Assembly: GCF_030546645.1 (NCBI RefSeq)
Contig: NZ_JAUOTO010000007.1
Span: forward strand, 186,001-250,000
Reading direction: 5' to 3'
Length of the DNA stretch: 64,000 nucleotides
Source of the DNA: Flavitalea plasmicola
GTDB taxonomy: Bacteria; Bacteroidota; Bacteroidia; Chitinophagales; Chitinophagaceae
The translations under genes and the position numbers were made by a program. Below the pieces are notes generated by a model, which had not been told where the DNA came from, did not search any database, and saw only the letters and a list, made by a program, of their open reading frames with translations. Every line of letters begins with the position of its first letter. Within the stretch, counting starts at the first letter, position 1. Below, piece by piece: positions 7,731 through 16,564 of the stretch.

Positions 7731-8894
7731 TTACCAGGCTTTCAGGAAAGCCTGCTCCAGGTCGGCTATCAGGTACCCGGCGTCTTCCAGCCCCGTGTAC
7801 AGCCGCAGCATACGATGTTCGTCGTTGGAAGGGTCAAACTGTACGGGGTCAAGGGAGGCGCAACGGGGAAGGATAAGGGACTCATGTCCGCCCCAGCTCA
7901 CCGCCATCATGATATGCCGAAGGGACTCGCAGAGACGGACGATCTGCCCCATCTCCGTGGCCCGGACATAGAAGCTCAGCAGCCCGCAGGCCCCCTGCAT
8001 CTGTCTCGTAGCCAGCTCGTATTGCGGGAAGGTTTCGTCGAAAGGGAAAAGGACCCTTTCCACCCGGGGATGCCCTTTGAGAAATTCCGTCACCTGCCGG
8101 GTGGTTGCCGCGATGCGCTCCAGCCGTGCAGGCATCGTCCGCAATCCTCTCAGCAGCAACCAGGCATTGAAAGGCTGGATCCCACTGCCGATGTTGAGGT
8201 ACTCGCTGTCAAAGATCTTCTTCATCATCGCGCCGGAACCCGTGAGCACCCCTCCCAGCGCGTCGCTATGGCCGCCGATGTACTTGGTGGCAGTCTGCAT
8301 AGCGATGTCGATGCCCATTTCGATGGGACGTTGTAGCAGGGACGTGCAATAGCTGTTGTCGACGATGGTGATGATGTTCTCCGCACGGGCCAGCTCTGCC
8401 ACGGCCCGGAGGTCCTGGAGCTTGAATTCCCAGGAATTGGGAGACTCCAGGTAGATCACACGGGTATTCGGCAGGATTGCCCGCTCGAAGTTCTCAATCT
8501 GCGTTCCGTCGATATACGTAGTGGTCACCCCAAAGCGGGGGAGCACCACGTCAAACATCCTGGCGGACCAGGTATAGGGCCGCTCCACCGACACGATATG
8601 ATCGCCGGCGCCGACATTGGCCAGCACAGCCGCGAAAGTGGCCGCCGCCCCGCTGTTGAAGACCAGGCAATCTTCAGCGCCATCCAGCGCCGCCAGCTTT
8701 TTACGGAGGATCTCCACCGTGGGATTCAACCCCCTGCTATAAAGATAGCCGCTGTACTCGTCGTCGAAAAGCTCCTTCAACGCCGCCACCGTCCCCACCC
8801 TGAAATTACTGGTCTGCATGATGGGAGGAGCAACGGCATTGAAATAAAGCTCCCTGTCTTCCCCTAATTCATTGATGATATAAGAGATATCCAT
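7731..8894 (-). CDS. Cys/Met-metabolism PLP-dependent lyase or transferase
   Basis: A 387-residue fold-type I PLP enzyme of the cystathionine gamma-synthase/gamma-lyase/methionine gamma-lyase family. YSRGLNPT at residues 52-59 is the phosphate-binding signature from the neighbouring subunit. IVDNSY holds the PLP-ring Asp179, and TATKYIGGHSD carries the Schiff-base Lys204. Members break or make C-S bonds in cystathionine, methionine, homocysteine or activated homoserine, and sequence alone does not separate these reactions here. The gene starts 2 bases after an amino-acid permease gene ends, which suggests uptake and breakdown of one substrate, perhaps a sulfur amino acid. Confidence 0.85.
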   Translation of the reverse strand: MDISYIINELGEDRELYFNAVAPPIMQTSNFRVGTVAALKELFDDEYSGYLYSRGLNPTVEILRKKLAALDGAEDCLVFNSGAAATFAAVLANVGAGDHIVSVERPYTWSARMFDVVLPRFGVTTTYIDGTQIENFERAILPNTRVIYLESPNSWEFKLQDLRAVAELARAENIITIVDNSYCTSLLQRPIEMGIDIAMQTATKYIGGHSDALGGVLTGSGAMMKKIFDSEYLNIGSGIQPFNAWLLLRGLRTMPARLERIAATTRQVTEFLKGHPRVERVLFPFDETFPQYELATRQMQGACGLLSFYVRATEMGQIVRLCESLRHIMMAVSWGGHESLILPRCASLDPVQFDPSNDEHRMLRLYTGLEDAGYLIADLEQAFLKAW

Positions 8895-8896
8895 AT

Positions 8897-10234
8897 CTAT
8901 TTCTTTCTGGATTTACTATAACGGACTACAAAATACACTATAAAGAAGATGGCCAGGATCAACGCGCCATATGCCGCCGTCAGCGGGTCATTCAGCACAA
9001 TGCTGGCGGCAACCCCCATGTACGCGAGTATAAAGATCAGGGGCAGCAAGGGAAAGAGCTTCATCCTGTAAATTTCTTTGCCGCTCTCCTCGCCTACCCG
9101 CCTTTTTCGTAGGATGAACAGACAGGCCGCGGAAGTGGACATGCCGATGGAGTCCAGGAAAATCGTGTAATTGATGATCTTCTCCACCGCGCTGGTGAAA
9201 AGAAGCGTGATGATGATGACAAGGCTGAAGGCGGTCAGCGACCAGACGATCGCATCGTGTTTCTTCGTCTTCTTCTTAAAAGCGGCAGGCAGGATGCCTT
9301 CGTCCGCCATGGCATACATCACCCGGGGATTGCTCATCAGCAACACGTTCACATAGGCGAGCACGGAAAGGAACATCAGCACACGCAGAATATTTTCGCC
9401 TATCGGACCGAAAAGATGATTGATAAGAATGGCGGCAATGGCATCGGCATGTTTCAGCGACTCGAAGCCAATGACCTTCACATATACAAAGTTGATGGAG
9501 AGATACAGCAGGATAATGATGGTGATGCCATAAGTAATGCCTTTGGGCATTACCCGGGAGGGCGATTGCACGTCTCCTCCAAAATTGATCGATTGCTGGT
9601 AACCGCCATAGGTGAAGGAGACGGCGATAAGCCCTACGCCCAGTCCTTTTAGAAAGGCAGGCAGCCCGGAAAAGGAGTGGGCAGACGCAGGGACGGTGTC
9701 CGGGAGACCCGTAGGCTGGGTGCCGAAAACGGATAGCAGCAGCAAAAGGATGAGCGAGATCTTTATTAGGATCAGCGCATTCTGTACCCGGCTGCTCATT
9801 TTGATACCCAGCATATTCACGATATAAAATACCGCGACGGCGCCGATGGTGATCCCCTGTTTGAAGATCTCCGGCGGCGGCCCTTCAAAAAAGAAATGCC
9901 CGATATATTCCGCCCCGATGACAGCCACCAGCGCAGTAGAACCCGCATTCGACACCAGGATGATACAATTGACGGCAAATGCCACAGAAGGATGATAGCC
10001 GTAAGAGAATATCTTATAATAGCCCCCCGTGACAGGATACCGGGAGCCGATCTCCGCATAAGTGAGGGCGCCGCAGAGGGCCACCAGACCGCCGGTGAGC
10101 CAGGCCAGGAAAAACACCGCCGGCGTTCCCGCATTCGCGGCAGCCACAACAGGCGTCCGGAAAATGCCCATGCCGACCGTCAGGCTGACCACGATCATGG
10201 TGAGGTCGAACAGACTTAGCTTTTTCTGAGTCAT
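8897..10234 (-). CDS. APC-superfamily amino-acid permease
   Basis: The product is 445 residues from ATG at 10234, with about 12 hydrophobic helices. The first helix contains VGMGIFRTP, matching the GxGIF substrate-binding signature of amino acid-polyamine-organocation transporters. An in-frame ATG at 10387 would extend the protein by 51 non-hydrophobic residues across the start of the divergent TonB receptor gene. I therefore chose the internal ATG directly before KKLSLFDL. It forms a two-gene leftward unit with the PLP enzyme. Substrate unknown. Confidence 0.85.
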   Translation of the reverse strand: MTQKKLSLFDLTMIVVSLTVGMGIFRTPVVAAANAGTPAVFFLAWLTGGLVALCGALTYAEIGSRYPVTGGYYKIFSYGYHPSVAFAVNCIILVSNAGSTALVAVIGAEYIGHFFFEGPPPEIFKQGITIGAVAVFYIVNMLGIKMSSRVQNALILIKISLILLLLLSVFGTQPTGLPDTVPASAHSFSGLPAFLKGLGVGLIAVSFTYGGYQQSINFGGDVQSPSRVMPKGITYGITIIILLYLSINFVYVKVIGFESLKHADAIAAILINHLFGPIGENILRVLMFLSVLAYVNVLLMSNPRVMYAMADEGILPAAFKKKTKKHDAIVWSLTAFSLVIIITLLFTSAVEKIINYTIFLDSIGMSTSAACLFILRKRRVGEESGKEIYRMKLFPLLPLIFILAYMGVAASIVLNDPLTAAYGALILAIFFIVYFVVRYSKSRKK

Positions 10235-10289
10235 ACGCTTTGTAAGATAAGTTCTAACTTCGTAACCACCAGAACTTAAATCCGGTGCA

Positions 10290-12377
10290 ATGAAAAAATT
10301 CCTGCTCCCTGTATTCCTTGTGATCAATGGTTTCGCATCAGCCCAGGAAGCGGTGCCACCCTCATTCCTGTCGGATTCGGCTGACACGAAACCTTTGCAG
10401 GAGGCAGTGGTAAAAGCCTATGAGCAACACCGGAAACTATCCGACGTCGGCGCTCCCATCAGCATCGTCAGCAAGGCGGCCCTCAACCGGTTTGGCAACA
10501 GCAGTATCCTGCCGGCCATGAATGCCAATCCCGGCGTCAGGATGGAAGAGCGCTCGCCCGGCAGCTATCGCCTGAACATCAGGGGCAGCTCCTTGCGCAG
10601 CCCCTTCGGCGTAAGAGACATCAAGGTCTACTGGAATGAGATCCCCCTCACGGATCCCGGGGGCAATACTTACCTCAACCAGCTGGGCTTCTACAATTTC
10701 CAGTCGATGGAGATCATCAAAGGCACCGCGGGCAGCCTCTATGGCGCGGGCATCGGCGGCGCCGTGCTCATCAACAGCATGCCTGCCGTCTGGGAGAAAG
10801 GGGTCACCGTGGATTACGGCCGTGGCAGCTGGAACGCACAGAACATCAACGTAAATATCCGCACAGGCGATGAAGACCATCGGAATATCTTCAGCTATAC
10901 CCATCAGAACAGCGATGGCTACAGGTCGTGGACAGCCATGCGGCGGGATGTTGCCAGTTGGGAGACGCAGCTGAAGACCAGTGAGAAACAGTCTATCCAT
11001 GCCTATATCCTGTACAGCGACCTGTATTACCGGACACCCGGCGGCCTCACCCTGGCAGAATATCTGAAAGACCCGAGGCAGGCACGCCCTTCAACACCTA
11101 CTCAGCAGGGAGCCATACAGGCCCGGGCAGCCATCTACCAGAAGAACTTCACCGCGGGATTCAGCAGTCAATACCATTTCAATGAGCACTGGCAGAATAC
11201 CACCGCCGTATATGGTGCTTACACCGACTTCCGCAATCCCGGGATCAGGGTCTATGAGATCCGGCAGGAACCGCATTTCGGCGGACGCACTGTATTCCAG
11301 TATAAGACAAGACTGGGAGAGAATAGCCTGCAGATAAATGCCGGCGCTGAAGCGCAAAAAGGATTTTTCGAAACGAGGGACTACGCCAATAAGCAGGGCG
11401 TGCAGGACACGCTGCAGACTGATGATCGCATCGGCAACTGGCAGTATATCCTTTTCGCCCAGGCCGACCTCAGGCTGAATGCAGGCTGGACCGTGACGGC
11501 AGGCGCCAGCTTCAACCGCAATACCCTGCAGCTCACCCGGACATCCATTATCCCACCGGTGACGAACGATATCCATTTTGCCAACAAGTTTGCCCCCCGC
11601 ATTTCCATCCTGAAAAAGATCCTGCCTGACATTTCCCTCTATGTCAGCGCCGCCCGGGGCTTCTCCACTCCCACCGCACAGGAATTACAAAAGACCAATG
11701 GATTGCTGGGCCCCAGGCTGCAGCCGGAAGATGGCACAGACTATGAAGTGGGTACAAGAGGCAATCTGTTCCATGGAAAGCTTTTCTTCGATGTCAATGC
11801 TTTTTTCTTCTACCTGTCCAATACCATCGTGCAACGGATCGACTCCAACGGGGTGGGCTATTCGATCAATGCAGGCCGCACCAATCAGCATGGCATAGAA
11901 AGCTTTGTATCCTACCAGCTGGCCGACGCCCCCAAAGGCTTTTTCAGCAGCGTCCGCCTGTGGGCAAGCCATACCTGGCATGACTTTCACTACCGCGACT
12001 TCTCCACCGGAGGACATGACTATTCGGGCAATCGCCTGCCCAGTGTCCCGACACATACGGTGGTCACCGGCGCGGACATCCTCCTGCAGCCGGGATTTTA
12101 CACCAATATTACCTTCACCTACGCAGAACGTATCGCACTCAACGACGCCAACACCGCATATGCCGGATCGTACAACCTCCTGGGCGCCCGCGCCGGTTAC
12201 AGAAAGGCCTTCCATGCCAGGTGGAAGCTCGACATCTATGCCGGCGGCGACAATCTGCTCAACACCCGCTATAGCCTGGGCAATGACATCAATGCGGCGG
12301 CCCCCCCGGCGAGATACTATAATGCAGCGCCCCGCGTGAATTATTTTGGAGGAGTGTCGGTGAACTATCTGTTGTAA
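10290..12377 (+). CDS. TonB-dependent outer-membrane receptor (non-SusC type)
   Basis: A 695-residue receptor. A signal peptide ending at FASAQ is followed by a plug domain (VGAPISIVSKAALNRFG, then LNIRGSSLRSPFGVRDIKVY and IKGTAGSLYGAGIGGAV) and a 22-strand type barrel ending in an aromatic-rich NYLL terminus. Such receptors import siderophores, corrinoids or other large ligands using TonB energy. It lies immediately before riboswitch 1 of the cobalamin island, but no riboswitch lies in the 55 bases upstream of its own start. A role in corrinoid uptake is therefore possible but not shown. A second receptor in the island (20730) is the better btuB candidate. Confidence 0.85.
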   Translation: MKKFLLPVFLVINGFASAQEAVPPSFLSDSADTKPLQEAVVKAYEQHRKLSDVGAPISIVSKAALNRFGNSSILPAMNANPGVRMEERSPGSYRLNIRGSSLRSPFGVRDIKVYWNEIPLTDPGGNTYLNQLGFYNFQSMEIIKGTAGSLYGAGIGGAVLINSMPAVWEKGVTVDYGRGSWNAQNINVNIRTGDEDHRNIFSYTHQNSDGYRSWTAMRRDVASWETQLKTSEKQSIHAYILYSDLYYRTPGGLTLAEYLKDPRQARPSTPTQQGAIQARAAIYQKNFTAGFSSQYHFNEHWQNTTAVYGAYTDFRNPGIRVYEIRQEPHFGGRTVFQYKTRLGENSLQINAGAEAQKGFFETRDYANKQGVQDTLQTDDRIGNWQYILFAQADLRLNAGWTVTAGASFNRNTLQLTRTSIIPPVTNDIHFANKFAPRISILKKILPDISLYVSAARGFSTPTAQELQKTNGLLGPRLQPEDGTDYEVGTRGNLFHGKLFFDVNAFFFYLSNTIVQRIDSNGVGYSINAGRTNQHGIESFVSYQLADAPKGFFSSVRLWASHTWHDFHYRDFSTGGHDYSGNRLPSVPTHTVVTGADILLQPGFYTNITFTYAERIALNDANTAYAGSYNLLGARAGYRKAFHARWKLDIYAGGDNLLNTRYSLGNDINAAAPPARYYNAAPRVNYFGGVSVNYLL

Positions 12378-12381
12378 GCCT

Positions 12382-12389
12382 TACATTTG
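12382..12389 (+). promoter_or_regulatory. Putative -7 box (TACATTTG) ahead of cobalamin riboswitch 1
   Basis: TACATTTG fits the TAnnTTTG consensus and lies just after the receptor stop codon, about 12 bases before the riboswitch structure begins. The identical octamer lies at the same relative position before riboswitch 2, which strengthens both calls. Confidence 0.55.
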
Positions 12390-12399
12390 CGCAGATACT

Positions 12400-12593
12400 G
12401 GTTCCGCAACAGGCGGATTAAAAGGGAAGTCCGGTGAAAAACCGGCGCTATCCCCGTAGCTGTAAATGCCCCCGTAAATGACTGGTGCTTCTACCACTGT
12501 CCGTCAGCCGACGGATGGGAAGGTACACCGGTACGGCATAAGCCAGAAGACCTGCCAGCATCACTCGATATTCATCACTTTCGGGCGAAAAGT
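12400..12593 (+). ncRNA. Cobalamin riboswitch 1, controlling the cobQ operon
   Basis: The leader carries hallmark cobalamin aptamer elements in order: GGGAAGTCCGGTG, CCGGCGCTATCCCC, GTAGCTGTAAATGCC, a P6-like CCGTCAGCCGACGG hairpin, and the B12 box GCCAGAAGACCTGCC at 12542-12556. An expression-platform hairpin, ACTTT-CGGGCG-AAAAGT (12577-12593), ends directly against the cobQ ATG at 12594. This geometry suggests that bound cobalamin hides the translation start. No U-rich terminator is seen. Edges are approximate. Confidence 0.93.
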
Positions 12594-14096
12594 ATGCAAA
12601 ACAAAGAAGGGCTTCGATCAATTATGTTTGTAGGCACCGGCTCCGATGTAGGCAAGAGTGTCATCACGGCGGGATTTTGCAGGATCTTCCGCCAGGACGG
12701 CTATACCCCTGCCCCATTCAAGGCGCAGAACATGTCCCTGAACAGCTACGCCACCCCGGAAGGCCTTGAGATAGGAAGGGCCCAGGCAGTACAGGCCGAA
12801 GCTTGCGGCATTCCCTGTCACACCGACATGAACCCCGTATTGCTGAAGCCCACCACAGACAAAAGCGCCCAACTCGTATTACATGGCAAACCCACCGGTA
12901 ATTTCTCCGCCGCCGAATATTTTCTCTCCGGCAGCAGGGAAGCGTTGTTCACGGAAGTGAAACAGGCCTACCGTCGCCTGGCCGCGCGCCATTCCCCCGT
13001 CGTCATGGAAGGCGCAGGCAGCATCTCGGAGCTGAACCTGAAGCACCTCGACATCACCAATATGCGGATGGCCATGGAGGCCGGCGCCGCCACCTATCTC
13101 ATCGCAGATATCGACAGAGGCGGCGTATTCGGCAGCTGTTATGGAACGATGGCCCTGCTGACCGCCGATGAGAGAGATTGTATCAAAGGCATCATCATCA
13201 ATAAGTTCAGGGGCGACGCCCGGCTGTTCGAAGAAGGAAGGACGATGCTGGAAAAAATATGCCGTGTGCCCGTCATTGGCGTTGTCCCTTTCTTCCGTGA
13301 TATTTTTATAGAGGAGGAGGACGCCATCGGGCGGCAGCAGAAAAGCAAGGGCTTCCTCACCGGAAAAGTCAACATAGCCGTGGTCCTGCTCCATCGCCTG
13401 TCGAACTTCACGGACTTCCATTACCTGGAACAGGATCACCGTGTCAACCTTTATTACAGCCATGAACCCCGGGAGATAGAAAAAGCCGATATCATCATCC
13501 TGCCCGGCAGTAAGAATACCATCGAAGACCTGTCGGCATTATATGACGGCGGTGTCGTCGCAGCGATCCACCGCGCTCATGCAAGCCGAAAAACCATCAT
13601 CGGGATTTGCGGGGGCTACCAGATGATGGGCCTGCAAATAAACGACCCTGAGCAGGTAGAGTCAAAGACAGGAGCTATTGCAGGTTTAGGGCTCCTGCCC
13701 GTTTCTACCACCATGCAGGCAAACAAGACCACCCGGCAGCGGAAGTTCCGGTTCCGGAATGGTACAGACATCTGTGAAGGCTATGAGATCCATATGGGCG
13801 AGACGAACGCGCTGGAAAAGGAATGTCCCCTGAACCGCTTCGTCGATGACCACAACGGCGGCCACAACGGCCGCCTCGCCGACGGCTATTTTCTCAACGA
13901 ACGATGCTGGGGCACCTACCTGCATGGGATCCTGGATAATCCTGCCGTCGTCGATGCCCTCCTCGCACCTTACACCAGCCTCCCGGGTAAAGCAAAGGAT
14001 CACCGGCAATTCAAAGAAGAACAATACGACAAGCTGGCGGCCCTGCTGCGGCAGCATCTCGACATACAAAGCATCTATCAAACATTACAAAGCTAA
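12594..14096 (+). CDS. cobQ: Cobyric acid synthase (CobQ/CbiP)
   Basis: A 500-residue amidotransferase that uses glutamine and ATP to amidate four carboxylates of adenosylcobyrinate a,c-diamide, giving adenosylcobyrate. The N-terminal dethiobiotin synthetase-like ATPase domain shows FVGTGSDVGKS at residues 12-22. The C-terminal class I glutamine amidotransferase domain has the nucleophile Cys339 in GICGGYQ. Length is typical. It is the first gene under riboswitch 1. Its start codon abuts the regulatory hairpin. The stop is 4 bases before the cobD start. Confidence 0.95.
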   Translation: MQNKEGLRSIMFVGTGSDVGKSVITAGFCRIFRQDGYTPAPFKAQNMSLNSYATPEGLEIGRAQAVQAEACGIPCHTDMNPVLLKPTTDKSAQLVLHGKPTGNFSAAEYFLSGSREALFTEVKQAYRRLAARHSPVVMEGAGSISELNLKHLDITNMRMAMEAGAATYLIADIDRGGVFGSCYGTMALLTADERDCIKGIIINKFRGDARLFEEGRTMLEKICRVPVIGVVPFFRDIFIEEEDAIGRQQKSKGFLTGKVNIAVVLLHRLSNFTDFHYLEQDHRVNLYYSHEPREIEKADIIILPGSKNTIEDLSALYDGGVVAAIHRAHASRKTIIGICGGYQMMGLQINDPEQVESKTGAIAGLGLLPVSTTMQANKTTRQRKFRFRNGTDICEGYEIHMGETNALEKECPLNRFVDDHNGGHNGRLADGYFLNERCWGTYLHGILDNPAVVDALLAPYTSLPGKAKDHRQFKEEQYDKLAALLRQHLDIQSIYQTLQS

Positions 14097-14100
14097 ACGC

Positions 14101-15114
14101 ATGTTATACGGGCATGGTGATAATGGTTACAGGCTGGGCGGCGACATCATCGCCGACTTCAGCACCAATGTCTGGCATGGGGGCGAGCCCGCGGGACTGA
14201 AAGAACACCTGTTCAGCCAGTGGCGGCAGATCAACCGCTATCCGGAAGTAGCAGGCGAAAGCCTGGCAGTGAAAGCAGCACGTCATCATGGATTGACATC
14301 GGAAAATATACTGGTCACCAACGGCGCCACCGAAAGCATTTATCTGATAGCCCAGGCCTATGCCGCCCGGCGGTCGGGCATCGTCATCCCTTCTTTTTCG
14401 GAATACGAGGATGCCTGCCGCATGCATGGGCATAAAGTAGATCTCATTGAATGGGATCACCTGGCAGTCCCCGGCAAACAAGAACTGTTATGGCTGGGCA
14501 ATCCCAATAATCCTACAGGTGCGGTATTTTCTCAAATGGAACACCTGCTCGGCAATCATCCCGATACGCTATTTATCATTGACGAAGCCTTTATTGAGTT
14601 CACCCGCACGATCACATCCGCGATCTCCCTCCTGCACCATTACCCCAACCTGGCGATCCTGCGCTCGCTCACCAAGACCTTTTCCATCCCCGGATTGAGG
14701 CTGGGATACATTGCAGCCTCCCGGGAGATCATCAACAAGCTGCAATCTTTAAAAATGCCCTGGTCAGTGAATGCGATGGCCCTGGTAGCGGGACACTTTA
14801 TCTTCGACCATTATGCATCCATCGGTATTCCGCTGGATCGCCTGTTACAGGATAAGGAAAGCTTTGTACGGCAGCTGCGGCAGGATCATCTCACCGTCCT
14901 GGATAGTCATACGCATTTTTTCGTCTGTGAAACATCATCGGGCACTGCCCGGGCGCTGCAGCAATATCTATTGGATGAATGCCGCATCCTGATCCGGGAC
15001 GCGGGCAATTTCAGGGGACTGAGTGAAAGACATTTCCGGTTGGCTACCCTGGCCCCGCATCAAAACCAGTTATTGATCACCGCTCTTGAAAAATGGCAAC
15101 GGAAATGCGCATGA
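14101..15114 (+). CDS. cobD: CobD-type threonine-phosphate decarboxylase (class I/II aminotransferase fold)
   Basis: A 337-residue PLP enzyme. The conserved SLTKTFSIPGLRLGY segment carries the PLP Lys192, and GNPNNPTG is the class signature. In cobalamin synthesis CobD decarboxylates L-threonine O-3-phosphate to (R)-1-aminopropan-2-ol phosphate, which CbiB joins to cobyrate. Close homologues include histidinol-phosphate aminotransferase, but the N-terminal YGHGDN opening and the operon position favour CobD. I chose ATG at 14101, 4 bases after the cobQ stop. An upstream in-frame ATG at 13846 would lie inside cobQ. The end overlaps the next gene by an ATGA. Confidence 0.88.
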   Translation: MLYGHGDNGYRLGGDIIADFSTNVWHGGEPAGLKEHLFSQWRQINRYPEVAGESLAVKAARHHGLTSENILVTNGATESIYLIAQAYAARRSGIVIPSFSEYEDACRMHGHKVDLIEWDHLAVPGKQELLWLGNPNNPTGAVFSQMEHLLGNHPDTLFIIDEAFIEFTRTITSAISLLHHYPNLAILRSLTKTFSIPGLRLGYIAASREIINKLQSLKMPWSVNAMALVAGHFIFDHYASIGIPLDRLLQDKESFVRQLRQDHLTVLDSHTHFFVCETSSGTARALQQYLLDECRILIRDAGNFRGLSERHFRLATLAPHQNQLLITALEKWQRKCA

Positions 15115-16025
15115 TCATACCGCTGGCAGCAGGCTATCTGCTGGACCTTTGCCTGGGCGACCCGGCCGGGTGGCCGCATCCTATCCGGCTCTTCGGATGG
15201 CTGATCGCCAAAGGAGAGGCCTGGCTGAATAAAGGCAGCACGATCTTCCTCAAGGGAATGGCCATGACCCTGGTTTTATGCGGAGCCATGTTTGTTTTCT
15301 TCTGGTACCTATCCATTCTGTTATGGCGCCTGCATCCCGCCCTGTATTACATCGTCAGCAGTCTCTTCGTGTTCTATGGCCTGGCTAACCGGCAGCTGGT
15401 GGTCGAATGCAGGCAGGTGTTTACCATATTGCAACGCAACGGGACCGACGCGGGTCGCAAACAATTGTCCCGCATCGTAGGAAGGGATACCTCAACGCTC
15501 AACCCCGCACAGATCCGCATAGCCGTGATGGAGACCCTGTCAGAAAACCTCAGTGACGGCGTCATCGCCCCCCTGTTCTTCTATGCGCTGGCGGGCGTTC
15601 CCGGCATGATGACCTATAAGATGATCAATACGCTGGACTCCATGGTCGGCTATCGGAGTCCGCGCTACGAACAGTTCGGCAAGTTTGCCGCCCGCCTGGA
15701 CGACGTGGCCAACTTTATCCCCGCCCGTCTGACGGCGTTGCTGATGGTGCTGGTGACAGCCAGCGGAAGGGGCGCGCAATTTATGTTCCGGTATGGGCGC
15801 CGGCACAAGAGCCCCAATGCAGGCTACCCGGAAGCCGCGCTGGCAGGTATCCTGGACGCACGGTTTGGAGGCGCCAATATTTACCAGGGGGTCATCGTGA
15901 CAAAACCTTTCATAGGCGTCAACCCGCGTGAGCTGTCGCCGGAAGAGATAGAAAAAGCCGCCGGCGTCAATCATAAAACCTGTTTGTTGATGGTAATACT
16001 GATCATATGCCTAAATATATTATAA
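15111..16025 (+). CDS. cbiB: Adenosylcobinamide-phosphate synthase (CbiB)
   Basis: The product is 304 residues from ATG at 15111, which forms an ATGA overlap with the cobD stop. ATGs at 15093 and 15105 are alternative starts. It is a multi-pass membrane protein opening LLDLCLGDPAGWPHPIRLFG, the family signature. Further motifs are NLSDGVIAPLFFYALAG and NTLDSMVGY. CbiB attaches aminopropanol phosphate to cobyrate, making adenosylcobinamide phosphate (the enzyme is called CobD in Pseudomonas). The end overlaps the P-loop NTPase gene by 19 bases. Confidence 0.94.
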   Translation: MIIPLAAGYLLDLCLGDPAGWPHPIRLFGWLIAKGEAWLNKGSTIFLKGMAMTLVLCGAMFVFFWYLSILLWRLHPALYYIVSSLFVFYGLANRQLVVECRQVFTILQRNGTDAGRKQLSRIVGRDTSTLNPAQIRIAVMETLSENLSDGVIAPLFFYALAGVPGMMTYKMINTLDSMVGYRSPRYEQFGKFAARLDDVANFIPARLTALLMVLVTASGRGAQFMFRYGRRHKSPNAGYPEAALAGILDARFGGANIYQGVIVTKPFIGVNPRELSPEEIEKAAGVNHKTCLLMVILIICLNIL

Positions 16026-16564
16026 CCGGCGGCCCGGGTGCAGGTAAAACAAGCCTGCTGCAAGGCTTGCATCGGTCGGGGTATCCTTGTCAGGCAGAAG
16101 CTTCCCGGCAGCTGATCATCGAAGAGAAGGAACGGGATTCCGGATGCCTGCCCTGGCTGGACCTGCCCTGCTTCGCCGGAAAGGTATTACAGCGCATGGT
16201 GTCGTCCTTCGATGCAGCGGGCAATACAGGGCCCGTCTTTTTCGATAGAGGTATCCCTGATATCATCGCCTATCTCAGGGCTGCCCATCTGCCGGTGGGA
16301 GAGTTGTATCACGCGGCGCTGGAAAGGTACCGCTACGCCCCGACCGTTTTTTTGCTGCCGCCCTGGGAGGAGATCTATATCCAGGACAGCGAAAGATGGC
16401 AGACATTTGCAGAGGCGGCGCAGTTGGCGGATCATATATGGACAGTTTACCGGCAAGCAGGTTATCAGGTGGTAGCGCTTCCCCTGGTCCCGGTGCAGCA
16501 GCGGATCATATTTATTCAGGACACCCTTTCAGCCCTGGCCGGAAAGGAAAAACAATTTTCATGA
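16007..16564 (+). CDS. P-loop NTPase of the AAA_28/NadR-kinase-like type, function in cobalamin pathway unknown
   Basis: A 185-residue protein with a Walker A motif GGPGAGKT at residues 8-15. It has an E-x-SRQLI segment as in the AAA_28 (Ttd14/NadR-related) family, and FFDRGIPD at about residues 79-86 as a Walker B-like/DR-G motif resembling nucleoside- and small-molecule kinases. It overlaps cbiB by 19 bases and the btuF gene by 4 bases, so it is an integral part of the operon. The family contains predicted kinases. No known cobalamin enzyme has this name. A kinase making threonine phosphate or alpha-ribazole phosphate is a guess from context, because no PduX-type threonine kinase is seen here. 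Confidence 0.8.
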   Translation: MPKYIITGGPGAGKTSLLQGLHRSGYPCQAEASRQLIIEEKERDSGCLPWLDLPCFAGKVLQRMVSSFDAAGNTGPVFFDRGIPDIIAYLRAAHLPVGELYHAALERYRYAPTVFLLPPWEEIYIQDSERWQTFAEAAQLADHIWTVYRQAGYQVVALPLVPVQQRIIFIQDTLSALAGKEKQFS

